Positions 7,385 through 13,792 of a DNA stretch of 15,430 bases are shown here, one piece after another (the first letter of the stretch is position 1; every line of letters starts with the position of its first letter). Under the pieces are notes generated by a model. That model did not search any database, was not told the DNA's origin, and worked only from the letters and a program-made list of their open reading frames with translations. The stretch comes from Muribaculaceae bacterium. Lineage in GTDB: Bacteria > Bacteroidota > Bacteroidia > Bacteroidales > Muribaculaceae. The DNA lies in assembly GCA_016302215.1 (NCBI GenBank), contig JAEDNZ010000028.1, positions 1 through 15,430 on the forward strand, written 5' to 3'. The translations under genes were made by a program, and so were the position numbers.

Positions 7385-8668
7385 ATGGAGAAGATAATGC
7401 AATATGTGTGGCAACATCGGCTGTGGCTTCAGCAAGACTTAGCCACGGTAGATGGGCGACGTGTGCGTGTCATTGACCAAGGGCTGCTCAACAATGATGC
7501 CGGCCCGGATTTCTTCAACGCTAAAATCATCATCGGCGACCAAACCTGGGTGGGCAATGTCGAAATCCATGTCAAGGCCTCTGACTGGTATGCCCACCAC
7601 CACGACACTGACCCGGCATACAATAATGTGGTGCTGCATGTAGTGGGCAAAGACGATGCGCGAGCCTATCGCCCCGACGGCGAGGAGATAGCGCAGATGT
7701 TGCTGCCGTGCGCTGCTGACTTCGGCGAGCGTTACCGCCGTATGGTGATGGACCGCTCTGCTGCCTTGCCGTGCCTGAGCCGGCTGTGCGAGATACCGCA
7801 GATTTATATCACCGACTGGATTTCGACGCTGGGATTTGAGCGCATATATGCCAAGGTTGATCGCGTGATGTCAGTGGTGGAGCGTGTGGGCGGCGACTGG
7901 CAGGCCGCCGCCTATGTGACGCTGGCGCGTGCCTTAGGCTTCAGCATCAACAACGATGCCTTTGAGCGTCTGGCCCTGGCCACGCCGCTTAAGGTGCTGC
8001 TCCATAACCGCAGCGATGCCACGGCCGTCGAGGGCATACTCTTCGGCCAAGCCGGCTTTTTGGACACCACGTCAGCCACTGATGCTGATTATGTAAGTAG
8101 GCTACGCGAGCAATACACATTCCTTGCAGCGAAATACGGGCTGCAGCGACCGCAGTCGCCGGGCTGGAAGATGGCGCGGATGCGCCCTCCTACATTCCCG
8201 CACCGCCGCCTGGCCGCCCTGGCTGCTATGATAGCCGATGATTTCAAGATAGCGCAGCGCATCTTTGCCGTAGATAGCATCGACAGCGCCCGGGCGCTCT
8301 TTGACATAACCCTCAAAGGCTATTGGGCGAACCATTGCAACTTCCACGGCGCCTTCACCACCACGGCGAAGGCCTTCGGCCGGCTGTCGGTGGATATCCT
8401 GCTCATCAACGTGGTGGTGCCGCTGCTCTATGCTTACGGCACACGCTACGGCTCGGCGGCGCAGCGCGATGCCGCCGTAGATGTGCTGTATCAGCTACAG
8501 CCCGAGAGCAACAGCATTGTAAATCTCTTTGTCAGCGCCGGCATCAGTTGCCCAGATGCCTTCACCTCTCAGGCGCTGATAGAGCTGCGACGCAGCTATT
8601 GCGACGCGCGCAAGTGTCTGTACTGCCGCATAGGCCACCGGCTCTTGGCGCTCAACGCCAAGGGGTAG
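7385..8668 (+). CDS. DUF2851 family protein
   Basis: This 427-aa protein matches the Bacteroidetes DUF2851 family as I know it. The N-terminal block has LLNNDAGPDFFNAKIIIG and WVGNVEIHVKASDWYAHHHD (about residues 35-78), then YNNVVLHVV. The C-terminus has RKCLYCRIGHRLL, with a Cys-x2-Cys pair near residue 415. No signal peptide or membrane segment is visible, so it is probably cytoplasmic. The family's biochemical role is unknown to me. The acidic and His residues in the GPDF...VEIH block look like an active or metal site, but this is inference. An alternative in-frame ATG at 7397 would shorten it by four residues. The gene converges on pldA, 29 bp away. Confidence 0.82.
   Translation: MEKIMQYVWQHRLWLQQDLATVDGRRVRVIDQGLLNNDAGPDFFNAKIIIGDQTWVGNVEIHVKASDWYAHHHDTDPAYNNVVLHVVGKDDARAYRPDGEEIAQMLLPCAADFGERYRRMVMDRSAALPCLSRLCEIPQIYITDWISTLGFERIYAKVDRVMSVVERVGGDWQAAAYVTLARALGFSINNDAFERLALATPLKVLLHNRSDATAVEGILFGQAGFLDTTSATDADYVSRLREQYTFLAAKYGLQRPQSPGWKMARMRPPTFPHRRLAALAAMIADDFKIAQRIFAVDSIDSARALFDITLKGYWANHCNFHGAFTTTAKAFGRLSVDILLINVVVPLLYAYGTRYGSAAQRDAAVDVLYQLQPESNSIVNLFVSAGISCPDAFTSQALIELRRSYCDARKCLYCRIGHRLLALNAKG
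8642..8664. terminator. Hairpin at the convergent DUF2851/pldA junction
   Basis: CTTGGCG (8644-8650) pairs perfectly with CGCCAAG (8656-8662) around a 5-nt loop. The stem extends by a T-G and a C-G pair to 8642 and 8664. It overlaps the last codons of the DUF2851 gene and lies about 35 bp past the end of pldA. There is no T tract on either side, so it is at best a Rho-aided or processing hairpin. Confidence 0.35.
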
Positions 8669-8697
8669 CCTCCGGCACTTGCGCGCACAAGGTAAAA

Positions 8698-9543
8698 TCA
8701 GAAGTCGCTGAAGAGGTTGGGCTTGAACACGATGCCCAGGCGTAGCTGCGACGTGTGCTTGTTGTAGTCAAGGAGCCCCTCGCCGTAGCCATTATAATAT
8801 TGGGCATAGAAGTACCAGTTGTACTTGGTGGAGAAGCGGTATGCAAAGTCTAATATCACATTATAGTTGGGCTTCCAGCCCTTGCGCTTGACCAGAGTGA
8901 CTGAGCTTGTGAACTTGCGGTTGTCAGTCATAGCCTGAATGCCCACCTGATATATGCCGCAATAGTTGAGGATATCCTTATTGTTCTGGCCATCAATGAT
9001 AGGTATCCACACCTTGCCATGAACCATGATGTTGGGGTCAATGATGATATTTGCGGCGAGCGAAATCTTATTCCACGAGCGCGACTGTATGCTGTCGCGG
9101 CCGTTGCTCTCATGCTCTACCAAGAGCGCCACCTTGCCCACATATCTGTTTTTGATAAAAAGCGGCTTGGTCAGGCCGATGCCCGGGTTGAAGTTGAGGT
9201 CAGTCATCGGCATAGAGTTCTCCAGAATGTTCCAGAACACCTTCTGCGTGTAAAACAGATGCAGATATGTGCCGAAGGGGAGAGTGGCATTGGTGAGGCG
9301 CACACCCAGTGATATCTGAAACTTAATGTTGGTGTTGCTCGCCGTCGGCTTATGGCCTATCGGTGGGCCGAAGATAAAATAATTGTCCTTATAGAGGCCA
9401 AAATAGGGCTGGTCACGAAAGTCGGTGCGTATGCTGTCGGCATTAAATTTTGAGTAATAGTCAGATACAATCTGTGACAATGCCGTAGGTGTCATTGCCA
9501 TAGCCATCACTATTGCCAATAATATACGCTTAAAGGGTGTCAT
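8698..9543 (-). CDS. pldA: Outer-membrane phospholipase A (OMPLA)
   Basis: This 281-aa beta-barrel phospholipase A1 cleaves phospholipids misplaced in the outer leaflet of the outer membrane, normally as a Ca2+-dependent dimer. The ATG at 9543 puts the signal peptide first (MTPFKRILLAIVMAMAMTP then ALSQ). The frame continues to 9582, but that adds only 13 polar residues and crosses the promoter. The active-site block EHESNGRDSIQSRSWNK gives the triad H144, S146, N158, with the same H-to-N spacing of 14 as in E. coli OMPLA (142/144/156). Further matches are YTQKVFWNI (98-106), S110 in the region of the calcium-site serine, and GYGEGLLDYN (252-261) before the final strand, which ends in Phe as barrel proteins do. 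It stands alone on the minus strand. Confidence 0.93.
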   Translation of the reverse strand: MTPFKRILLAIVMAMAMTPTALSQIVSDYYSKFNADSIRTDFRDQPYFGLYKDNYFIFGPPIGHKPTASNTNIKFQISLGVRLTNATLPFGTYLHLFYTQKVFWNILENSMPMTDLNFNPGIGLTKPLFIKNRYVGKVALLVEHESNGRDSIQSRSWNKISLAANIIIDPNIMVHGKVWIPIIDGQNNKDILNYCGIYQVGIQAMTDNRKFTSSVTLVKRKGWKPNYNVILDFAYRFSTKYNWYFYAQYYNGYGEGLLDYNKHTSQLRLGIVFKPNLFSDF

Positions 9544-9570
9544 GCCTGGTCTGTGTCGTGATTGAGTGTG

Positions 9571-9578
9571 CAAAGTTA
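9571..9578 (-). promoter_or_regulatory. -7 box of the pldA promoter
   Basis: On the minus strand this reads TAACTTTG, a match to TAnnTTTG, ending 27 bp before the pldA ATG. No clear -33 TTTG is seen at the expected spacing. The leader would be only about 20 nt. Confidence 0.65.
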
Positions 9579-9688
9579 GCAATTTAGCGCAAATAAATTG
9601 TGCTCTATATTGGCATATCTGACATTTTGGACAATTTTTCGCCCTAAAAGGCTAAAGCTCGCCGCCACACACACTTTCGCCCCCGGCG

Positions 9689-9719
9689 TTGCCAATTCAA
9701 AAATTGTTTTGTAACTTTG
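9689..9719 (+). promoter_or_regulatory. Candidate promoter 1 facing the restriction-modification operon
   Basis: TTG at 9689-9691, a 20-bp spacer and TAACTTTG at 9712-9719 fit the Bacteroidetes -33/-7 layout. It would give a leader of about 150 nt before the first methylase. It lies at the edge between host-like and AT-rich sequence, so it may be a host promoter that predates the cassette. The 335-bp gap 9544-9878 holds this, a second box at 9819, an inverted repeat and no credible ORF. Confidence 0.6.
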
Positions 9720-9758
9720 TCGCTGCTGTGATACATCATCTATGTGTGTTCTGTATTA

Positions 9759-9785
9759 TTTTGATTATATATTGTCAAATCAAAA
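9759..9785. repeat. Inverted repeat in the leader of the RM operon
   Basis: TTTTGATT (9759-9766) and AATCAAAA (9778-9785) are perfect inverted copies separated by 11 nt. It lies between the two candidate promoters, so it could be an operator for a dimeric regulator or a leader hairpin. No controller (C) protein gene is present in the cassette. Confidence 0.55.
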
Positions 9786-9818
9786 GTTAAATTACAAGAA
9801 CAGCTATAGAAATAATGT

Positions 9819-9826
9819 TACATTTG
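9819..9826 (+). promoter_or_regulatory. Candidate promoter 2 (-7 box) of the RM operon
   Basis: TACATTTG matches TAnnTTTG and lies 52 bp before the first methylase ATG, a more usual leader length than promoter 1 gives. The -33 region is not clear. Confidence 0.45.
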
Positions 9827-9878
9827 CGACCGACAATCGGAAGATAAAAAAGAGAAAGAACCACAAACGTGTGACTCA

Positions 9879-10817
9879 ATGATAGTGCAAACTATAACAA
9901 AAACAGAGGCCAAGCCTTTTCTCAAATGGGCGGGAGGTAAATCGCAATTGCTTTCTGCTATAGATTTATACCTGCCGAGAGCCTTTAGGCGGGAGCCTAA
10001 TGTGACGTACATTGAGCCATTTGTCGGTGGTGGCGCAATGTTGTTTTATATGCTGCAAAATTATCACAACATAAGGCATGCTGTGATTAATGATATAAAT
10101 GTGCGCTTAATAAACACCTATAAAGTAATACGAGATGAGCCATACCGGCTAATTGACGCTTTAAAAACCATACAATCCACATTTAAGGCGTTGTGCAGTT
10201 ATGAAGGACAAAAGGAGTATTATCTCAACATAAGAGAGCGATTTAATCATAGTGAGTTGTCAAATGTTGAGCAGGCAGCATATATGATTTTTTTAAATCG
10301 CACATGCTTTAATGGGTTATATAGAGAGAACTCTAAAGGCGATTTTAACGTGCCTTTCGGGCGTTATGCAAATCCGGCCATTTGTCGTGAGGAGGTGATT
10401 GTTGCTGATAGTGAGTTGTTACAAGGCGTGGAAATCCTCAGTGGCGATTTCTCGCAAACAGCAGGATATATACAAGGTTATACATTTTTCTATCTGGACC
10501 CTCCATATCGCCCATTAGGTGGAACATCAAGCTTTAATTCCTATGTAAAGGAGGCGTTTGATGATAGTGAGCAGATACGCCTTAAAGAGTTTTATACAGA
10601 CATCTCCGGCGCAGGTATTAAAGCAATGATGAGTAATTCAGATTGTAAAGGATGCAATGACGAAGATGATTTCTTGGATATACTCTATAAGGATTTCTAT
10701 ATTGAGAGAGTATATGCAAATAGGTGTATTAACGCTAATCCCACCAAAAGAGGCACTTTAACAGAATTGTTAATTAGGAACTACGAGGAATATCAAGGAA
10801 AAGTAACAATCATCTAA
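9879..10817 (+). CDS. DpnII-type DNA adenine methylase (M1, GATC-specific)
   Basis: This 312-aa N6-adenine methyltransferase belongs to the alpha-class D12/Dam family. Motif order is alpha: an N-terminal AdoMet-binding FLKWAGGKSQLL (14-25), then EPFVGGGAM (46-54), then the catalytic DPPY at about 208-211 (YLDPPYRPLGGTSSFNSY). NRTCFNGLYRENSKGDFNVPFGRY is nearly the family consensus and closely resembles M.DpnII. The start is supported because the first 14 residues before FLKWAGG match the length in M.DpnII, and an in-frame TGA lies just upstream. It is expected to methylate double-stranded GATC and so protect host DNA. The gap to the endonuclease gene is 14 bp. The gene contains no GATC itself. 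Specificity is inferred from family likeness. Confidence 0.95.
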   Translation: MIVQTITKTEAKPFLKWAGGKSQLLSAIDLYLPRAFRREPNVTYIEPFVGGGAMLFYMLQNYHNIRHAVINDINVRLINTYKVIRDEPYRLIDALKTIQSTFKALCSYEGQKEYYLNIRERFNHSELSNVEQAAYMIFLNRTCFNGLYRENSKGDFNVPFGRYANPAICREEVIVADSELLQGVEILSGDFSQTAGYIQGYTFFYLDPPYRPLGGTSSFNSYVKEAFDDSEQIRLKEFYTDISGAGIKAMMSNSDCKGCNDEDDFLDILYKDFYIERVYANRCINANPTKRGTLTELLIRNYEEYQGKVTII

Positions 10818-10831
10818 TGTAATACTGAAAT

Positions 10832-11662
10832 ATGAAGAATAGATTTGATGAATTCATGGCTCAGCTAAAGGAAACCAACTTCGCCCTGAAGGATTATGTG
10901 GATTTCCCAAAAATTACATCTAATGTACAAGCCATATCTATGCGATTAAATCAGCTTAATTATCTGCTTGGTCAGCAGGATATGTCTTCATCAGTTAGGT
11001 ATTTATGGAAAGAAAACCCAAAGGCATTCTCGGTTTTGGGCATTCTTATTGCTCTGAGAGATAAGGATAATAAGAAGGCTATTGATGCCGGTGGCAATAT
11101 TCATTTAGTGACTGATTACTTCAAGAGTGTAGAGCAAGTAATCACATTTTTAAATGAGACTGGGCTGACAAAGGTTTTTCAAACTAAACAGGTCAAGAAT
11201 TTGGTCGATTATGTATTCGGCGTTGAAGTTGGGTTAGATACTAACGCTCGCAAAAACCGAGGCGGCCACATTATGGAGGAGATAGTAGCTGATATTTTTA
11301 AAAGAAATGGTGTTCAGTTTGAGCAAGAGGTATATTATACCCGATTCCCTGAAATAGTGAAGGTGTTAGGTGTGGACAATAAGAGATTTGACTTCGTTGT
11401 TAGAACTCGTGACAAGGTATATCTTATAGAAGCTAACTTCTACTCGGGGGGCGGCTCTAAACTAAACGAGGTGGCGCGCTCATATACAGAATTGGCGCCA
11501 AAGATTAATTCTGTCGCCGGCTTTGAATTTGTTTGGATAACAGATGGGATAGGTTGGCGGTCGGCAAGCAATAAGCTTGAAGAAGCACTCGCCCATATCC
11601 CTAATGTCTATAATCTTACAAGTATAAATGCCTTTATTGATAAACTAAAACAGCAGGTATAG
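10832..11662 (+). CDS. DpnII-family type II restriction endonuclease (GATC)
   Basis: This 276-aa protein is a recognisable DpnII/MboI relative over its whole length. Examples are NRFDEFMAQL at the N-terminus, LVDYVFGVEVGLDTNARKNR (125-143), KRFDFVVRTRDKVYLIEANF (184-203) and SGGGSKLNEVARSY (205-218), then FVWITDGIGW. The likely nuclease core is of PD-(D/E)xK type, with D187 in RFDF and E200 in IEAN, and Asn rather than Lys at the third position (N202). DpnII shows the same E-x-N variation, so this is not a sign of inactivation. It is expected to cut unmethylated GATC before the G. No frameshift or stop is seen and the length is normal, so the enzyme is probably functional. It lies between the two methylases, an M-R-M order, whereas the pneumococcal DpnII operon has its nuclease last. 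Confidence 0.95.
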   Translation: MKNRFDEFMAQLKETNFALKDYVDFPKITSNVQAISMRLNQLNYLLGQQDMSSSVRYLWKENPKAFSVLGILIALRDKDNKKAIDAGGNIHLVTDYFKSVEQVITFLNETGLTKVFQTKQVKNLVDYVFGVEVGLDTNARKNRGGHIMEEIVADIFKRNGVQFEQEVYYTRFPEIVKVLGVDNKRFDFVVRTRDKVYLIEANFYSGGGSKLNEVARSYTELAPKINSVAGFEFVWITDGIGWRSASNKLEEALAHIPNVYNLTSINAFIDKLKQQV

Positions 11663-11668
11663 ATTGGC

Positions 11669-11696
11669 CGGTAGTATTGGGTGCGGTGCAGTACCG
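11669..11696 (+). repeat. Short inverted repeat between endonuclease and second methylase genes
   Basis: CGGTA (11669-11673) and TACCG (11692-11696) flank an 18-nt G-rich loop in the 47-bp gap. The gap is the widest inside the operon and locally richer in G than its surroundings. The hairpin is weak, and a role in mRNA processing is only a guess. Confidence 0.25.
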
Positions 11697-11709
11697 AATT
11701 AAATGATAG

Positions 11710-12582
11710 ATGATAGTACCATTTTACAAATCAGACAACAGAGATTTCACCATTGTAAATGGTGATTGCTTTGAGGTGTTACCGCAGTTTGAGTTTAAGT
11801 TTGATATGATCTTTGCAGATCCTCCCTACTTTCTTTCAAATGGGGGTATAAGCTATCAAGCCGGCAAAGTAGTGTGTGTTGATAAGGGCGATTGGGATAA
11901 AGGAGGCTCTTGGGAGGCAATTGAGGACTTTAATAGACGGTGGCTTTCATTATGTAGAGAGAAACTGAAGGACAATGGCACTATTTGGATTTCAGGAACT
12001 CATCACAATATTTTTTCAATAGCAAATATCCTTACGGAGTTGGGATATAAGATTTTAAATGTAATAACCTGGGCAAAGACCAACCCACCGCCTAATATAT
12101 CATGCAGATTTTTTACATACTCTACGGAATTTATAATTTGGGCGCGTAAGTATCCCAAGGTGCCGCATAGATATAATTACGACTTGATGAAAGCCATTAA
12201 TGGCGGTAAGCAGATGACAGATGTTTGGCGGTTACCGGCAATAGGTCGTTGGGAAAAATCATGCGGAAAACACCCTACACAAAAGCCAATAGCTATTCTT
12301 ACAAGGATTATACTTGCAAGTACGCAAAAGGATGATTGGATTCTCGATCCATTCGCCGGCTCTTCTACCACAGGCATTGCGTCCTCGCTATGCGGACGTC
12401 GATTTCTTGGTATTGAAAAAGAGGAACTATTTGCTTCAATTTCAAGGGAAAGACGAAAAGAATTAGATGACGCTCTAATGTGTCAGTATTATAGAAACAA
12501 GTTATCTGATTTATCTTTGGCTCGTGATGCAGATACATTAAATGACCCTATGTCAGATTATTTTGCCGAGTTACCATTCTAA
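11710..12582 (+). CDS. DpnA-like DNA adenine methylase (M2, beta-class)
   Basis: This 290-aa methyltransferase has the beta-class motif order: the catalytic DPPY (37-40) within MIFADPPYFLSNGGISYQAG comes before the AdoMet motif DPFAGSSTTG (213-222). KHPTQKP (188-194) is the usual beta-class block before motif I. The stretches SVDKGDWDK-like VCVDKGDWDKGG (56-66), NGTIWISGTHHNI and WAKTNPPPNISCRFFTYSTE closely follow M2.DpnII (DpnA). DpnA methylates GATC also on single-stranded DNA and protects incoming transforming plasmid strands in pneumococcus, so a similar role is plausible here. The gene holds three GATC sites (11808, 11818, 12346), two of them inside the codons for DPPY and DPF. The C-terminal 40 residues beyond the catalytic core look variable. 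Confidence 0.95.
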   Translation: MIVPFYKSDNRDFTIVNGDCFEVLPQFEFKFDMIFADPPYFLSNGGISYQAGKVVCVDKGDWDKGGSWEAIEDFNRRWLSLCREKLKDNGTIWISGTHHNIFSIANILTELGYKILNVITWAKTNPPPNISCRFFTYSTEFIIWARKYPKVPHRYNYDLMKAINGGKQMTDVWRLPAIGRWEKSCGKHPTQKPIAILTRIILASTQKDDWILDPFAGSSTTGIASSLCGRRFLGIEKEELFASISRERRKELDDALMCQYYRNKLSDLSLARDADTLNDPMSDYFAELPF

Positions 12583-12639
12583 TCGTATATGGTATGCCTT
12601 TCCAATGAAACAACGTGCAGCGAATGTGCTAAGCGCTTT

Positions 12640-12674
12640 TTTGCTTGGTGTGTCGGAAGAAATGCTTACCTTTG
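12640..12674 (+). promoter_or_regulatory. Candidate promoter of the lipoprotein-comM pair
   Basis: TACCTTTG (12667-12674) fits the -7 consensus. Upstream, TTTG at 12640-12643 (23-bp spacer) or TTG at 12645-12647 (19-bp spacer) can serve as -33. The predicted leader is about 35 nt. It marks the return to host-like sequence after the RM island. Confidence 0.6.
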
Positions 12675-12716
12675 TGGGAGCGATGCGCAGGGGCGCGTCA
12701 GCAGTATAGTTTGATT

Positions 12717-13757
12717 ATGATACGAGTAATAAGAATGTGTCAGGCGGTGGCTGTGGCGGCTCTTGTGGCAGCGCTGTCGGGCTGTGGCAATAGCGACAGT
12801 TTTCATATCGAGGGCACCATCGAGGGCGCTCCGACGATGAATTTGCGTGTGGCTTACTACGGCGACGGTGCTCTGAAGATGGGCGTGACGGCTGTCCTTG
12901 ACGGCAAGTTTAAATATGACGGAGCCTCGTCAGAGCCTACGCTGGTGGAGATTATGGATAATGACTATCGCACTTTGGCGTGGTTATATGCCGCCAATGG
13001 CGATGAGCTGGAGTGCACTCTGCGGCGCAACAATCCTTACGCGGTGACGGTGAGCGGCAGCGATGATGCCGCCCGTTTTGCCCAAGCGCTGAGCGACAAT
13101 GCCGAGACCTTGCAGGGCGCGTCGTGGCAGCGCCGCAATAGTGTCATCAGCTCATACGTGGCGGGGCATAGCGATGATGTGGTGTCCACGCTGATGCTCA
13201 TCACGGCCTATGACAGCGCTCACGACCCTTATGGCGCCGACTCGCTGATGGCTGTCATCGCGGCGGAGGCTCGGCCGGCAGCTTTGGTGTCGGGCTACAG
13301 CTATCTGCTGGGGAGCGTGGTAGGTGCGCGCGATGCACGGCGCGTGCTGCCCATACACTATGTGGCGCGCGCTGACTCTATGGCCACGTTTGACCCGAGC
13401 CGCCAGAGGTATGCCTTGCTCGCGCTTAGCGACAAGGAGTGCGGCCGGCCGGACTCGATAGTGCCGGCGCTGCGGCGGCTGGCGCGACGGCTGAGCCGCG
13501 GGCGCTTTGCCATCGTGGATTTCACGCTCGATGCCGACACGTCAATGTGGCATCGCACGGTGCGCACCGATAGCGCCACATGGCGCCAGGGCTGGTGTGC
13601 AGCGGCTCTCGCGTCGCCGGGCATTGACCGCTTGGCGGTGCCCTCGCTCCCTTATTTTGTGGTGGTCGATTCGGCGGGCTGTAGGCTCTTCGGCACGCCG
13701 TCAGTCACAGCTGCCGAGCGCTATCTCAACGATAAAATAATCCCTGACATCAAATAA
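12717..13757 (+). CDS. Lipoprotein with DUF4369-like and degenerate thioredoxin domains
   Basis: This 346-aa protein starts at ATG 12717, which puts a lipoprotein signal first: MIRVIRMCQAVAVAALVAA followed by the lipobox LSGC with C23 as the lipidated residue. An in-frame ATG at 12645 would precede and overlap the promoter and is rejected. Residues 28-105 (FHIEGTIEGAP...NGDELECTL) look like a DUF4369 beta-domain, found at the N-terminus of TlpA/ResA-like proteins of Bacteroidetes. A helical linker follows. Residues 231-340 follow the TlpA thioredoxin pattern (YALLALSDKEC, FTLDADTSMW, the cis-Pro loop VPSLPYFVVVDSAG), but the active site CxxC is replaced by C242-G-R-P245. It cannot do normal dithiol redox chemistry and may bind a partner instead. 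It is probably anchored to a membrane facing the periplasm. It lies 35 bp before comM. Confidence 0.82.
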   Translation: MIRVIRMCQAVAVAALVAALSGCGNSDSFHIEGTIEGAPTMNLRVAYYGDGALKMGVTAVLDGKFKYDGASSEPTLVEIMDNDYRTLAWLYAANGDELECTLRRNNPYAVTVSGSDDAARFAQALSDNAETLQGASWQRRNSVISSYVAGHSDDVVSTLMLITAYDSAHDPYGADSLMAVIAAEARPAALVSGYSYLLGSVVGARDARRVLPIHYVARADSMATFDPSRQRYALLALSDKECGRPDSIVPALRRLARRLSRGRFAIVDFTLDADTSMWHRTVRTDSATWRQGWCAAALASPGIDRLAVPSLPYFVVVDSAGCRLFGTPSVTAAERYLNDKIIPDIK

Positions 13758-13792
13758 GCTTTAATAAGGAACCATACATCATCATCAACGCT

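Larger units (their letters stand above)
9720..12660 (+). other. AT-rich island carrying a DpnII/MboI-type RM operon
   Basis: Sampled lines inside this stretch run near 33-38% GC, against about 60% in neighbouring host genes. Codon use shifts to ATT/TTA/AGA-rich. It contains three genes on one strand and nothing else recognisable. No integrase, transposase, tRNA or target-site duplication was found at its borders, so the route of entry is not visible; homologous replacement between flanking genes is possible. Confidence 0.75.

Noticed and set aside
11380..11445. Apparent loss of the nuclease active site, because the expected E-x-K reads E-x-N
   Set aside because: DpnII itself has the same E-x-N arrangement, so the variation is normal for the family.
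11832..12582. Possible degradation or inactivity of the second methylase because of its variable C-terminus
   Set aside because: All beta-class motifs are intact and the length fits DpnA-like enzymes, so there is no sign of a pseudogene.
12631..12642. Palindrome AAGCGCTT followed by T residues, as a terminator of the RM operon
   Set aside because: An 8-bp palindrome without a loop cannot form a proper terminator hairpin, and alternative pairings upstream give only about 4-5 bp.
12605..12709. A 34-codon ATG frame with a hydrophobic stretch between the RM operon and the lipoprotein gene
   Set aside because: It overlaps the likely lipoprotein promoter and has no homologue I can recognise; a leader peptide is possible but nothing supports it.
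9544..12716. Insertion of the RM cassette by a transposon or integron
   Set aside because: No transposase, integrase, terminal inverted repeats or target duplication was found at the borders.
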